A DNA stretch of 64,000 nucleotides from Hexactinellida sp. DTS-2022 (GCA_028753945.1 JAPNXP010000011.1:992001-1056000); one strand, 5' to 3'. Positions 33,537 to 44,395 are shown, counted from the first letter of the stretch. Translations and numbers: made by a program. The notes: generated by a model not told the origin, from the letters alone.

Positions 33537-33550
33537 AGAAATATCATATA

Positions 33551-35204
33551 TAGTAGGGTCAAAAATGAAGGTTCCATGACCAACCTCTGGCTAGTTAAGT
33601 TTTATGCCTGATTCTGATACTTTAGGATATAACTCGCGATTTAAGCTCCCATGCCGCTCTGGAAAGTTTGGGCAAACTTTTTTATAGCGACAAATTCAAA
33701 GGGCCTCCGGCAATCATTTTGAAAAATTAAGGCCCCTCTCTGAACATTTCATAAATTGAGATTAGAGTATTTTTGAACAGTATGCAATAAGTAGTAGCTG
33801 CACTGAAAATTTCAACTCAATCGGGACTATACTTTTAATGTAGTAACCTTTTGAAGATTCTTACGTCATTTGTCACCATGGGAGGTCCCTTCTTTAAACT
33901 ATTTTTTTAAGGGATTTGAAGCATATCTCATCCTATATACATGCAATAACCTTTTAACTCGCTATGTAGTATGTCTCCATGTAAATCTCGGTAATAGACC
34001 TAAATTTACCACTTTGACTATACAAAAATTAAAAAATCCAGTCATTTGACGTCAAAATTGTGATAATTATATATATAAAGTGGCCGATTAAAACGATTAT
34101 GGGTCAATTTTCTTTGCTTCGTCACCCCCATGTGAGATCTCCAGAAGAGTCAAAGTGGTAAATTTAGGTCTATTACCGAGATTTACATGGAGACATACTA
34201 CATAGCGAGCTAAAAGGTTATTGCATGTATATAGGATGAGATATGCTTCAAATCCCTTAAAAAAAATAGTTAAAAGAAGGGACCTCCCATGGTGACAAAT
34301 GACGCAAGAATATTCAAAAGGTTACTACATTAAAAGTATAGTCCCGATTGAGTTGAAATTTTCAGTGCAGCTACTACTTATTGCATACTGTTCAAAAATA
34401 CTCTAATCTCAATTTATGAAATGTTCAGAGAGGGGCCTTAATTTTTCAAAATGATTGCCGGAGGCCCTTTGAATTTGTCGCTATCAGTGATGTGCTCCGT
34501 TACTAGTAACGGAGTAACGGTAACGGTAACGGTAACGGAAAAAGTAACGGTAACGGGTGTCGTCAAGTAACGGTAACGGGAAAAAGTAACGGTAACGGGC
34601 GTCGCGGAGTAACGGTAACGGAAAAGTAACGGTAACGGGCATCGCCGAGTAACGGTAACGGAAAAAGTAACGGTAACGGACATCCGTTACTTTTAACTAG
34701 TTACCGTTATCTTTAATCAGTTACTCTTACCATTACTTTACCGTAATACAGTAACCGTTACTACGTTAAACTTATTCCATTGCCATTACAACGTTATTTT
34801 AAATCAGTTACCGTTACATTAAGGTAACTGTGCTGAATAAAGTTAAACGGATAAAATTAACAAAAGTAACGGAGTAACGGCAACGGAAGAAATAAAGTAA
34901 CGGTAACGGAGTAAAAGTAACGTGATAAAAATAAGTAACGGTAACGGAGTAACGGTAACGGAACAAATAAAGTAACGGTAACGGAGTAACGGTAACGGGA
35001 GTATAAAGTAACGGTAACGGAGTAACGGAGTAACGGAAGGTTTAGTAACGGAGCACATCACTGGTCGCTATAAAAAAGTTTGCCCAAACTTTCCAGAGCG
35101 GCATGGGAGCTTAAATCGCGAGTTATATCCTAAAGTATCAGAATCAGGCATAAAACTTAACTAGCCAGAGGCTGGTCACGGAACCTTCATTTTTGACCCT
35201 ACTA
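33551..35204. mobile_element. Foldback element, TAGTAGGG...CCCTACTA ends
   Basis: The left arm 33,551-34,018 returns as its reverse complement from about 34,155 to 35,204, split by a GTAACG element. Ends TAGTAGGGTCAAAAATGAAG with TATA on both sides. The left half is clearly related to the MITE at 18,983-19,684 (CAACCTCTGGCTAGTTAAG, GGGCCTCCGGCAATCATTTT), but that copy has short inverted ends only. The loop is about 135 bp. Confidence 0.8.
34485..35063. mobile_element. Non-autonomous hAT element, GTAACGG word family
   Basis: Ends CAGTGATGTGCTCCGTTACT and ...AGTAACGGAGCACATCACTG. The interior is almost wholly GTAACGG/CCGTTAC words (GGAGTAACGGTAACGG and similar), with a shift of orientation near 34,680. 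Perfect duplication GTCGCTAT (34,477-34,484, 35,064-35,071). Inserted in the right arm of the foldback element. Confidence 0.95.
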
Positions 35205-35479
35205 TATATAGACTATAGTATATTTTAAATTATTAGCAATACTCAACGAAGTAGGCTTCACAGATACAATTTCTGCAGCTTCATAATTAATCGAAGTGTC
35301 AAGATACAATTTCTATTTAATTTTGGTGAATTATTCAACTGAAGCCTATTATTGGTGTGGTTAGAAAATTACTCTATTCGATTGACTATATTCAACCAAT
35401 CCCGGTATTAAATCGCTAATCCCGGTAGAAATTGCTCCGGGATCCCGGGTTTGGAATCCCTATATCCCCCTCCCCATAA

Positions 35480-36190
35480 ATGACTGTTACCGGAATAATA
35501 TACATGCAACATATGCTAAGACTTAGAAGATCCTAAAACTAAATCGGAACTCCATCACCTACACATGCAAACAAACCAACCAACCACCTAACGCGAAACA
35601 TAACACCCCCACAATCCTTACCAACTGAAATGGAGCTACAAAGCACCGCCAATATTCATACAACAACCATCAAACTCAATACAGCACTAACCCTCCAAAA
35701 ATAACTTAGCATGGATTAAATTTCCAAACACCGCAACAGTCCACCCTCCCTCACACCATTCGAAGATTGCCTAAACCTGCTAGAAAACTTACCACCTCCT
35801 ACACACTTCAACCTTAGACCACTAGAAAAACGAACTCATGACAAATACTAGAAACTCCTCATCAACCTAAAAGAAGAACTTAAAACCCAAGGCCTCACAA
35901 TAGTAACTGCAAATAATGGCCCAGGACTATTCATAATACAAAAGCAAACACTAGCTACTATCTTCGACGAATATCTCAACAACTTAGGAGACCAAATAAC
36001 CGCAAAACAATACATATGCTGCATCACCAAACTAAAGAAAGCCCTCCTCCAAATTGAAGCTAATACAAACCTACACAACACAAAGGACCGGCCCCCAACA
36101 ATGTATTTTGAAATAAAACACACAACCCTATACTACATTCGTCACGAAAACAACACAATTCAACGAAATCTACATAAATACAATCGGACC
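35480..36190 (+). pseudogene. A/C-rich segment, possible reverse-transcriptase element relic
   Basis: The plus strand is A/C-rich. A broken frame reads LNLLENLPPPTHFNLRPLEK then INLKEELKTQGLTIVTANNG, PGLFIIQKQTLATIFDEYLN and ITAKQYICCITKLKKALLQI. The layout (basic lead, then IV-x-A-NNGPG) recalls the N-terminal part of some RT domains (the usual KADKG-like stretch), but the match is weak. Confidence 0.35.
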
Positions 36191-36667
36191 TAAAGAACTC
36201 ACAATTTTTTTCGACCAATTGTGAACCTTAAGAACTCGATCACAACATGTACACAGAGGCGCCGATGTTGGGGTTCTTGGGGGGGCCTGTCACCCCCAGG
36301 TCAGAAGGCTGGGAGGGGGGATACTGGGGGAACACACAAAAAAAAAACACAGACAAATCATAACAGTCGAATTTAATAATATAGGCATATAGCTGACCAT
36401 TGTTAGTTCTGGTGTACTTTGTATAGAAAACAAATTAACACTGAGTTAACAATAATTATGCGGAACCATTGAAAATTTATTGCATAACACGGAGTTTCAA
36501 GAAGCCCAATTGAAACCAGTCCTCTGGCCTATTAAAATACATGCAATCGATATAAGTGACAACTGCAGATAGAACGAAAAAGTTTCGACCTTCCCCTAGT
36601 ATTCGTCTTAATGAAAGTCATCTGTGTTAAGTATTTGAAATATCCGTGCTTATTAATTATTAGTATT

Positions 36668-36888
36668 AATTTTAAATATAATTACCGTCCTATTTCTCTG
36701 CTCAGGGTTATTTCAAAGATAACTGAGAGTTGTGTTTATGATAAATTATTTCTATTTCTTGAAAATCAAATTTACCACCTCCAACATGGTTTTGTAAAAG
36801 GTTTCACCTTATAGTCAAAGGAATCGACAAGGGCAACCAGACCGATTGTATCTTCTTAGACTTGGACAGAGTTTTCCTATGGGCCGAG
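36668..36888 (+). pseudogene. LINE reverse transcriptase fragment
   Basis: One frame gives NYRPISLLRVISKITESCVY and DKLFLFLENQIYHLQHGFVK, then after a frameshift KGNQTDCIFLDLDRVF. These are the NYRPISLL, QHGF-x-K and F-x-D-x-x-AF motifs of the first RT palm blocks in jockey/CR1-like LINEs. Only this short part remains. Confidence 0.8.
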
Positions 36889-36960
36889 TTTTCCTATAAG
36901 CCGAGTTCTCCTGAGCCGAGTGCTCCTTGGCCGAATTCTCCTATAGCCCGAGTTCTCCAG
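36868..36960. repeat. CCGAGTTCTCCTATAG word array
   Basis: Five degenerate units of GCCGAGTTCTCCTATAG in tandem directly after the LINE fragment. Palindromic character is weak. Possibly the end of another word-array element. Confidence 0.45.
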
Positions 36961-36989
36961 GTACCTTTTAAACATCATTCTGAAATAAT

Positions 36990-38300
36990 TTAACACCTTG
37001 ACAGTGATGATGACATGGCGAAAAAAATCCAAAATTGCAGCTGTGGCGACAGCATTTTCCTTTGGAGGCACTATCCATTAACCAGCCAGTAGCCACCAAA
37101 ATATAGTGCCTACAAAGGGAAATGCGTCGGCACAGCTGCAATTTTGGGTTTATTATTATTATTATTAGTCCGTAGATCGTCCACAGAATAGAGTTTTATT
37201 AACCAAGAACTGAAATTTTCAGGACAGGTGCCTCATGTGTTACAGATGTGCACCTGGAGTCACGATTTTTACTGTGCCGACTATACTTTAGTATAGTGGC
37301 CCAGTATTGAAATCACTGCCTTTATTATTTTTATTTTTACTGTGCCGACTATACTATACGTAGTATAGTGGCCCAGTATTGAAATCACTACCTTTATTTT
37401 TATTTTTATTTTTACTGGTGCCGACTATACTATAGTATAGTGGCCCAGTTCTAATCTTACTGCTTTGGTATATTATCCTTCCGTAGATCGTTCACAGAAC
37501 AGAGTTTAATTAACTAAGAGTCCAAATTTTCAGGATAGGTTTCTTATGGGTTACAGATGTGCACCTGGGGTCACGTTTTTTTATTTCAAATTTTTGGCCA
37601 CATTTTTGCACCTGTTTAATGTTAGAAAAAGAAAAAGAAATAGTGCGCAAATATTCATTTTATATGCATTCGATAGAGAATTTAATTCTACACGTTGTCA
37701 CAGTGTACGAATTTTCAATTTGTGCTTCATTTGTGCCACAATTGAGTTGCAAATTTCCTTTGTTTACTAACACTTCAGTTCAATTGAAAGTGTTACATCT
37801 AATTCTATTGTTTCAACTTGTGATAATTATATTTATTCCACTTGTGAGATCGAGTAGGCTTCTATTTTCTATTTGAAAACTAATATTTTACATTCCATAA
37901 CAACGACAGATTATGTGATTATATTTACTTCTACGAGAATATTATTGCACAATGGATACACTGACAAATTAAATTCTAATTAATTCGCTCTGTGTTTAAC
38001 TTATAGTGACGTTCCAATTAGATCATTGGGGTTATCGAGTTCGCTTAATTCAAATTTATAGTGAAATTCAATCTAAATATATAATTATTTTAACTTTTGC
38101 TGTACATAATATTATGGCGTCAAATTATTAATAAATTTATTAAATATTTATACTAATTAACTGAATTTGAAGATAGAAACAAACTTTCAATTTATCAATT
38201 GATCCTTATGCCACGTACCACCTATAGAAGTGGGTCTTGACATATTGAGGTGATGATGACATCGTCAAAAAATGTATTTTTACAATTTTGTGAATTATAT
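36990..38300. repeat. R1 repeat pieces including a three-fold tandem
   Basis: 37,020-37,145 is the palindromic CGACAGCATTTTCCTTTGG / GGAAATGCGTCGGCACAGC block. 37,265-37,460 repeats the unit TACTGTGCCGACTATACTAT ... GTGGCCCAGT three times, about 75-85 bp apart. 37,540-37,860 matches 10,800-11,100. No coding homology. Confidence 0.55.
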
Positions 38301-39520
38301 ATTTCGAATGGCTTGGTTGGAGTTGGGTGAACACCCAACACGCCACAGTGGTTTATTGACAGGGAGTTGGACAATTTTTTACCAATTCTGATCTCTTCAA
38401 AAACGTTTTTATCGTGTTCAGCATAATCGAGAACCTAGGTAACTGTTTTTACAGTTAAAAATTCCAAGTAGAATTAGAAATATGATGCAGTGTCTATAGT
38501 TTCAATGGCTAAATATAATTGAAGAAATTTTGTCGTTAACTATTATGCATCATTTCATGCTCGTGTATCTCATTAGGTTTCGATCACAATCAGCTAATAC
38601 TTTCACAGTGTTTAATTATAGTTTAAATCATCCTAAAACTGTTGAATACTCTTCATAGAATTATTTGTCCTTTAGTATAATTATCATTGCAAATTATGAT
38701 TAGCTGGAAGTGTCCGAACTGCTAAATTCCATGTATTGGTATTGCGAAAACTGTTGTGTCGTGTCGTGTCGTTTTACTAGCCCTATTTATATATAAAGTT
38801 TAACTATATAGCTTGGATTTTAACCACTTTCCAGCCCCGCGCAACCGCGCGCAAACCAAAATCTACGTGTCTATATACGGGGGCTTTGAAGATTTATATA
38901 CGAAGATTTTAATTATTTTTTTCAAAATTTCATCAATTAGTAAACTAAATGAATAATTTAGAAGCGTGGGATTACCTTTCAACCAAGGAAACTATACGGG
39001 TTGCTGTAAATGTAATAGAAAATGCAAGGGTGATCAAATGTCAAAATTGGATCAAGAAAAACTGGTCGAATCGTTGATGTTAAAAAAGCTGGTTATTTAA
39101 CTGGCCTAGGCTCTCGAATTACATTATCAACTTAAATAGGTCTACACCATGCATTTATTTAGAGATGCATATAAATGAATTAGCTCTAGTTTATTTGAAA
39201 ATACTAATTTAGCAAATATTTGTGGAATTATGGGAATTAAAAAATATACTATGACGTCATAACTTAAAAATTTGAAGCCATACTAATTTTCTGAGTCCAT
39301 AAATGGATTCACAGGTATAGATAACCCATGGGTATATAATACATTTGATAGGTCTATCTGCTCTGGAAATACCTACTTCCTGTGAATGGTCCAAATAAAC
39401 CACTGTGCACGCACATCAAAAATGCTGACTCATCACTTATTATATTCTACTGAAACTTGAATATCTTTGAAATTAAGTGAGCTAAAACGAAACTTCCAAC
39501 TCACTAAGGGTCGTTGCCTT
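38300..39520. other. Intergenic, no gene recognised
   Basis: AT-rich with a short GTGTCGTGTCGTGTCG stretch near 38,757. No coding homology or clear element ends seen. Confidence 0.4.
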
Positions 39521-39766
39521 TTGAAACACCTTTCTGAAATAATTTAACACCTTGATAGAGATGATGACATGGCTAAAAAATCCAAAAATTGCAGCTGTGC
39601 CGACAGCATGTTCCTTTGGAGACACAATCAATTAACCACCACCAAAATATAGTGCCACCAAGGGAACATGCGTCGGCACAGCTGCAATTTTGGATTTTTT
39701 ACTTTTAATTTTATTTCACTCAATTTCTATTCTTTTGGAGTTTGGAATCGGCTTCAAATATTAATA

Positions 39767-39953
39767 CAGTGGAGCCTCCCATAACGGACACTCCAAATAG
39801 CGGACAACCTCTAAATAACGAACAACCCTCTTGGAACGGATTTATTTATTTAGCATATGTCTAATAGAAAATCAACCTCTAAATAGCGTACAACCTCTAA
39901 ATAACGGACAACGGTTCCGGTCCCAAGGTGTCCGTTGTTCAGAGGCTCTACTG
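39767..39953. mobile_element. pogo-like MITE, AACGGAC words
   Basis: Ends CAGTGGAGCCTCCCATAACG and ...TTGTTCAGAGGCTCTACTG, with TA on both sides (39,765-39,766, 39,954-39,955). The words CTCTAAATA(A/G)CGGACAAC repeat inside. A partial inverted copy follows directly (39,956-40,060). Confidence 0.8.
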
Positions 39954-40302
39954 TATCTGAACAACGGACACCTTGGGATCCGAACCATTGTCCGTTATTT
40001 AGAGGTCATCCGCTATTTAGAGGTTGCTTTTATATTAGACATATGCTAAATAAATAAAAATTTCTTAGATTATACTCTAAAGTCTAAATAATCAAAGTTA
40101 AAGTGCTTGTTAATCTTTCTACGCGGTGAAAAGAATGTAAACACATTTATTAATCACTACTTACATAAACAATTTACATAAACGTTGTTAGATTATGATT
40201 AATTACTAGTGTATAGACATGAGTATAAGATCAAATAATCAATACAAAATACCGTAAATACATCAAAGACTAACTATATTACTTTTCATAATTTATATTC
40301 AA

Positions 40303-41946
40303 ATGGCGGGTTTGATTCCACTTACCATTTCTGAGCAACAACAACAAAAATCTCTAGCTCTGGAGCGAGTTTTCAGGAATCGTAGTGATCCATTGGATTT
40401 CTATGATGATCTCGAATTAGTACAACATGTTCGCTTCTCAAGGTCAGCAATTTTGAAGATAACTGAATTGATACAAAATCATCTCAAGTGCACTGATAGA
40501 TCCCATGCTGCACATCCACACGTACAAGTATGCGTCGCTCTACTATTTTTTGCTTCGGGTACGTTTCAAATTATTTGTGGAGATGGAGTTGACGTGTGTC
40601 AACCATCAGCGTGTAGGTACATAAGAACTGTTGCACTTGGGCTGCAATCAGTGTATTCAACTTTTATTAGTATGCCAAGTCCTCCTGAGAAAGCAACGAT
40701 TAAGTCTCAGTTTTATGAGTTAGTCCATTTGCCTGGAGTTCTTGGACTTGTGGATGGAACACATATTCGCATCCAGAAGCCTTCTCAGGATGAAGCTGAT
40801 TATGTAAACCAGTGTTCCGCAACCTTTTTGAATCTCGAGGCCAATTTTCTAAAGCCCACAGCTGTGCCGGCCGCAATAAAAAATTGGAAAAAATTCCCTT
40901 AGTGCAGTGTTTCTCAACAGCGGGGTCGCAAAACCATGTGGGGTCGCCATTAATATTTCTTGGGGTCGTTGAATAATTTTTTGAGGTCTTAATGTCACCA
41001 ATATTATTGACATTTTATCAGATTACTTATTTGGAGCTCAATTAGAATACGATTCTGAACCCAAAGTTGCGACATTTCATAGTATTTGCAGAACACAAGC
41101 GCTTAAAAAAATATTTGACTTTAAAAGTGTAGTACTATTTCCATAGGAGATTTTTAGGTTTGTTAGGGGAGTATAAATGACAAATTACGCATAATATAAT
41201 GATGGTTTTCAAATTTAATGTGTGTTTATAACAGAGATTACCATTCCCCGCCCAAATTGATAACCAGGCTCGGAATAGTATCGAAATTTTTGATATAAAT
41301 TCAAAGGCCTACATGGAACTTCAGATCCAAAAAAGATTCTGTAAAACAATTATTTTCTTTGAATAAATTCTGCCGGCCGCAAAAATTAATTTGCCAGCCG
41401 CATGCGGCCGGCAAATGAGGGGTTGCGGAACACTGATGTAAACAGACACTTCTACCATTCAATAACGTTCAAGCTATCTGTAGACCTGATGGAAGATTCT
41501 CCGATGTGTTAGCAAGATTTCTAGAATCAGTGCACGATTCAAGAATTTAGAAACTTTCACAAGTTGGAATATCTGTAGAAAATAACTTCTTGGTTGGAGA
41601 ACACATACTAGGGGATAGTGGTTACATGTTGAGGCAGTGTCTGTTGACACCATATAGACAACTTGCTTCAATAGCAAGAAAACTATAATTATGAACTAAA
41701 AAAAACACGAGTACTGATTGAACAAACCTTTGGTGGATGGAAGCGCAGATTTCATTGTCTACATGGGGAGATCCGAATGGTCCTGACAAGGTTTGCACCA
41801 TTATTGCTTCATGTGCTGTGCTACATAATATGGCTATAGTTTGGAAGCAACCAATGCTGGACGATTCGCCTATTTACCATCTTATGGAAGAACCTATTGT
41901 AATTGAAGAATTGGGACATTTGGCTGCTAAGCATTACAGAGACTAA
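40303..41946 (+). pseudogene. PIF/Harbinger nuclease, interrupted
   Basis: Starts MAGLIPLTISEQQQQKSLAL. Residues 25-110 form the helical N-terminus, then GVLGLVDGTHIRIQKPSQDE (first Asp) and ADYVN. A hAT insertion (40,810-41,435) interrupts here. Coding resumes: VNRHFYHSI, NVQAICRPDGRFSDVLARFL, VHDSRI (TAG follows), VGEHILGDSGYMLRQCLLTP (second Asp) and RVLIEQTFGGWKRRFHCLHG (Glu). After a last frameshift it ends CAVLHNMAIVWKQP ... KHYRD. The family (HARBI1, DDE_Tnp_4) is known to need a Myb-like partner, which follows at 42,518. Confidence 0.9.
40810..41435. mobile_element. hAT element, CAGTGTTCCGCAACC ends
   Basis: Ends CAGTGTTCCGCAACCTTTTT and ...GGGGTTGCGGAACACTG. Perfect duplication ATGTAAAC (40,802-40,809, 41,436-41,443) inside the Harbinger coding sequence. 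A further Charlie-like start, CAGTGTTTCTCAACAGCGGG, lies inside at 40,905. The interior shares sequence with 8500-8640 and 10,205-10,330. Confidence 0.9.
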
Positions 41947-42053
41947 TTTGCTATTCATAATTTTGATTGAATTTATATATATGTATAAATTAAGATAATT
42001 AGTTGAAGTTTATTTAATTAATTCAAAAAAGAAATATACTACTGGTATGTAGC

Positions 42054-42303
42054 CAGAGATGGAACCGGTCGGGATTTTCATGACCCGACCCGACCGGTGC
42101 AGTTGGAAATTTGACCCGACCCGACCGGCCGGTCGACCGGTCAATCATAGCTAGCAATAATTTATAAATAATAGAAAACAAATTATGATATTATGATATC
42201 GAATAGATCATATAGAGATCTCGACCGGCCGGTCAAGGTTCCGCCCGGTACCCGACCCGACCGGTCGACCGGTGCAGGTCAGACCCGACCGGTTCCGTCT
42301 CTG
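42054..42303. mobile_element. Non-autonomous hAT element, CGACCGGTCG word family
   Basis: Ends CAGAGATGGAACCGGTCGGG and ...CCCGACCGGTTCCGTCTCTG, with perfect duplication TATGTAGC (42,046-42,053, 42,304-42,311). Words CCCGACCCGACCGG and CCGGTCGACCGG fill both ends around an AT-rich centre. It lies between the two Harbinger genes. Confidence 0.95.
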
Positions 42304-42517
42304 TATGTAGCTAAGTGCTTCGTAAAACATTTAGAGGAGTGTCTACGTACGTCAGTCTGTCTAAACATGAAACAGTTAAGTTCTCTATACATATACAAAG
42401 TAGCTTTGATGCCAAAATAACAAATGCATATAATTCCATTGAAGATTAATTTTCATGATCAATGTTCTTTCTCCCATTTGTATAAATTGCTGTTGAACAA
42501 AACCAATTCTAAACGGA

Positions 42518-43045
42518 ATGGAAAAATCCAGGAAGATAAATTGGACTAAGGAAGAAGAATGTACGCTCATTGGTGAAATTGAATCTGCTGGTGAGTTATT
42601 AAGAGGTTCAGGAAACAGCGTTGACCTCAATAAGAAGAAGAAGCAACTGTGGAAAACCATTACAGGCAAAGTAAACGCTGTATATAGAAATAATAGAGGG
42701 GTAGAAGACATAAGAAAGAAATGGAATAACCTGAAGTTAGCTGCCAAGTCAAAAGTTGATGCTAGCTTTAGGGAATCTAGAATGACCGGAGGGGGCTCAA
42801 ACTCCGCTGGAATTGTCGAAGACGAAGACGTATTAATTTTAGCTGCAGATAGGAGTATAACTAATTCTGATAGAATTAGAGAGATGTTTGAGACCACCCC
42901 AGCTTTTAGCGGAATCTCAGGTGCTGTCGATAATTTCGTATCACCAGCAACAGCAGCGAGCACCGACCAAATTCCTCAGATAGGTACTGTAGACGATACG
43001 TCAATTTTGTATACTCCCGAAGAACCCAACATTAACGTTAATTAA
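42518..43045 (+). CDS. Myb/SANT-like protein of the Harbinger element
   Basis: 175 residues starting MEKSRKINWTKEEECTLIGE. Residues 5-85 form a trihelical Myb/SANT-like (MADF-related) domain with conserved tryptophans (INWTKEEE, QLWKTITGKVN, IRKKWNNLKLAAKSK). The tail is Gly/Ser- and acid-rich. Homology continues past the stop in another frame (SRERRRNPADYKCPTESQQQ, then LLPLQQEVLLQQMAVFAAQL and a glutamine-rich coiled segment to about 43,237), so the real protein was longer and has a frameshift near 43,046. In PIF/Harbinger transposons this second protein binds the transposase and brings it to the DNA ends. Probably no longer functional. Confidence 0.75.
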   Translation: MEKSRKINWTKEEECTLIGEIESAGELLRGSGNSVDLNKKKKQLWKTITGKVNAVYRNNRGVEDIRKKWNNLKLAAKSKVDASFRESRMTGGGSNSAGIVEDEDVLILAADRSITNSDRIREMFETTPAFSGISGAVDNFVSPATAASTDQIPQIGTVDDTSILYTPEEPNINVN

Positions 43046-43429
43046 TCGTAACGGGTCGAAAAGTAGGGAGCGAAGACGTAATCCAGCAGATTATAAATGT
43101 CCAACTGAGTCCCAGCAGCAGCCGGAAATGAAGGTTGCGGACTTACTCCCTTTACAGCAGGAAGTGCTGTTACAACAGATGGCTGTATTCGCAGCACAAC
43201 TTCAGCTAATTGAAGAGCAGAGGGAGTACTACGGCTGAAACATCAGAAGCTGTTAGAAAAGTCATAAATTTAGTTACTACCTAGACCAGATGGTGTGCAG
43301 AAATATAACGATGTTACTTGAATATGCCTACCAAATAGAGAGTAACATAAAAGTATACTATATTTGTTACGAATCCGAACAAATTCTAAATTTAGTCTAA
43401 TACAAAATTACTTAAGCAACCTCCCTAGC

Positions 43430-43526
43430 TTGCTTAAAGTTCGTACTTAAGTTCGAACTTAAGTACGAACTGAAATCTTAGTGAATACGACTTAAGTTCT
43501 AACTTAACTTCTTAGTGAATACGGCC
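43430..43526. repeat. Probable Harbinger right terminus with AACTTAAGT words
   Basis: Palindromic words GTTCGTACTTAAGTTCGAAC and TTAAGTACGAAC are followed by two copies of TTAGTGAATACG, ending ...TTAGTGAATACGGCC. GGCCGTATTCACTAA resembles the common PIF/Harbinger terminus GGCC...TATTCACTA. The matching left end was not found. Confidence 0.5.
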
Positions 43527-44080
43527 ACTGATCTAAATCCTATGTTCGTAATCATTCAGATGGTACAATTGAAACCGGTTTTTCCATCTATTTCTTTTCA
43601 GATAAAAATAGTAAGAAATGCTAGCAAAGTTTGAATTTCTTACAAACATTGTATCACTAATAGTTAGAATGGACCGATAAGTTAAAATAACCCGAGTTAA
43701 AATAAACCGGCTTCGACTGTAACAAACAATACAGAACTTATCAATAATGGGACTACTTATTACACAACCATTTTTGGAAAACGTTCAAACACCCTTCAAT
43801 TAATTAAAACCCTTCGTTGCACACGGGGTAAAAGGTATAAATAGAAAAATCCCATTTTCACTTTCAGTTTTAATTTCATTTACCTAGTCGTCGAAGGGTT
43901 TAACAGACTTCTCTTCCATTGTACGGGAAATCTCATGAATATTCTAAGATTCCCTGGGCTGCATTTAGGGGGGGGCTTTCGCCCCCCCTGGGTTTCCTTT
44001 TGCCCCCCCCTGGGCTGCCTTTTCCCCCCTTAATTGGATGGGCTTCGCTCCCCTTATTTCTTTAACCAACCCCATTAAAT
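43527..44080. other. Intergenic, G/C tracts, no gene recognised
   Basis: Includes a G/C-tract block near 43,968-44,025 (TTTCGCCCCCCCTGGG) that resembles interiors of the CAGGG hAT families. No complete element ends seen. Confidence 0.4.
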
Positions 44081-44237
44081 CAGAGCCGTAGCCACCAATT
44101 AAAAGTGGTCCGGTTAAACCGGGCTGGCTCAGTACCAACAGGACCAAGTGGTCAGGTTAACCTGTCCAAACTGACCAAGTGGTGCCAAAAGTGGTCAGGT
44201 TGAAACCTGACCAACCGGACCAGTGGCTACGGCCCTG
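44081..44237. mobile_element. hAT-like element, GGTCAGGTT words (uninterrupted copy)
   Basis: Ends CAGAGCCGTAGCCACCAATT and ...CCAGTGGCTACGGCCCTG. It is the empty-site version of 26,431-27,180. Flanks CATTAAAT/CATTTGCC match only in the first four bases. Confidence 0.75.
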
Positions 44238-44395
44238 CATTTGCCCCCCCCCCCCGACCTAAAAACCTGTATGCAACCCTGATTCCCCAAATAAAAATGA
44301 GAACACAAACACAAATTTTTATTCAGATTTTACACACCAAATATTCTATCATATATCATGCATCACTTTGAAAAAACATATTGATGATGAGAAAA

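Larger units (their letters stand above)
26226..35460 (-). mobile_element. Second hAT element (hAT-2), inflated by nested insertions
   Basis: A word array at 26,250-26,345 (AATCCCGGGATTTCGGGATT and ATCCCGGGATCCCGGGATT) and another at 35,380-35,460 (CCGGGATCCCGGGTTTGGAA) have the same words as the ends of hAT-1. The minus-strand relic between them is a close relative of the hAT-1 transposase. The simplest reading is one hAT whose interior received a Helitron, two MULEs and a foldback element. Boundaries are approximate and no target duplication is visible. Confidence 0.5.

Noticed and set aside
34438-35061. Minus-strand open frames rich in RYRY/VTVT repeats
   Set aside because: They are translations of the GTAACGG array.
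34485-35063. Telomere-like or satellite DNA
   Set aside because: The GTAACGG block has hAT ends and an 8-bp target duplication, so it is an insertion, not a chromosome end or centromeric satellite.
42385-42963. Minus-strand open frame of 192 codons
   Set aside because: Antisense of the Myb-like Harbinger ORF, which has the recognisable domain.
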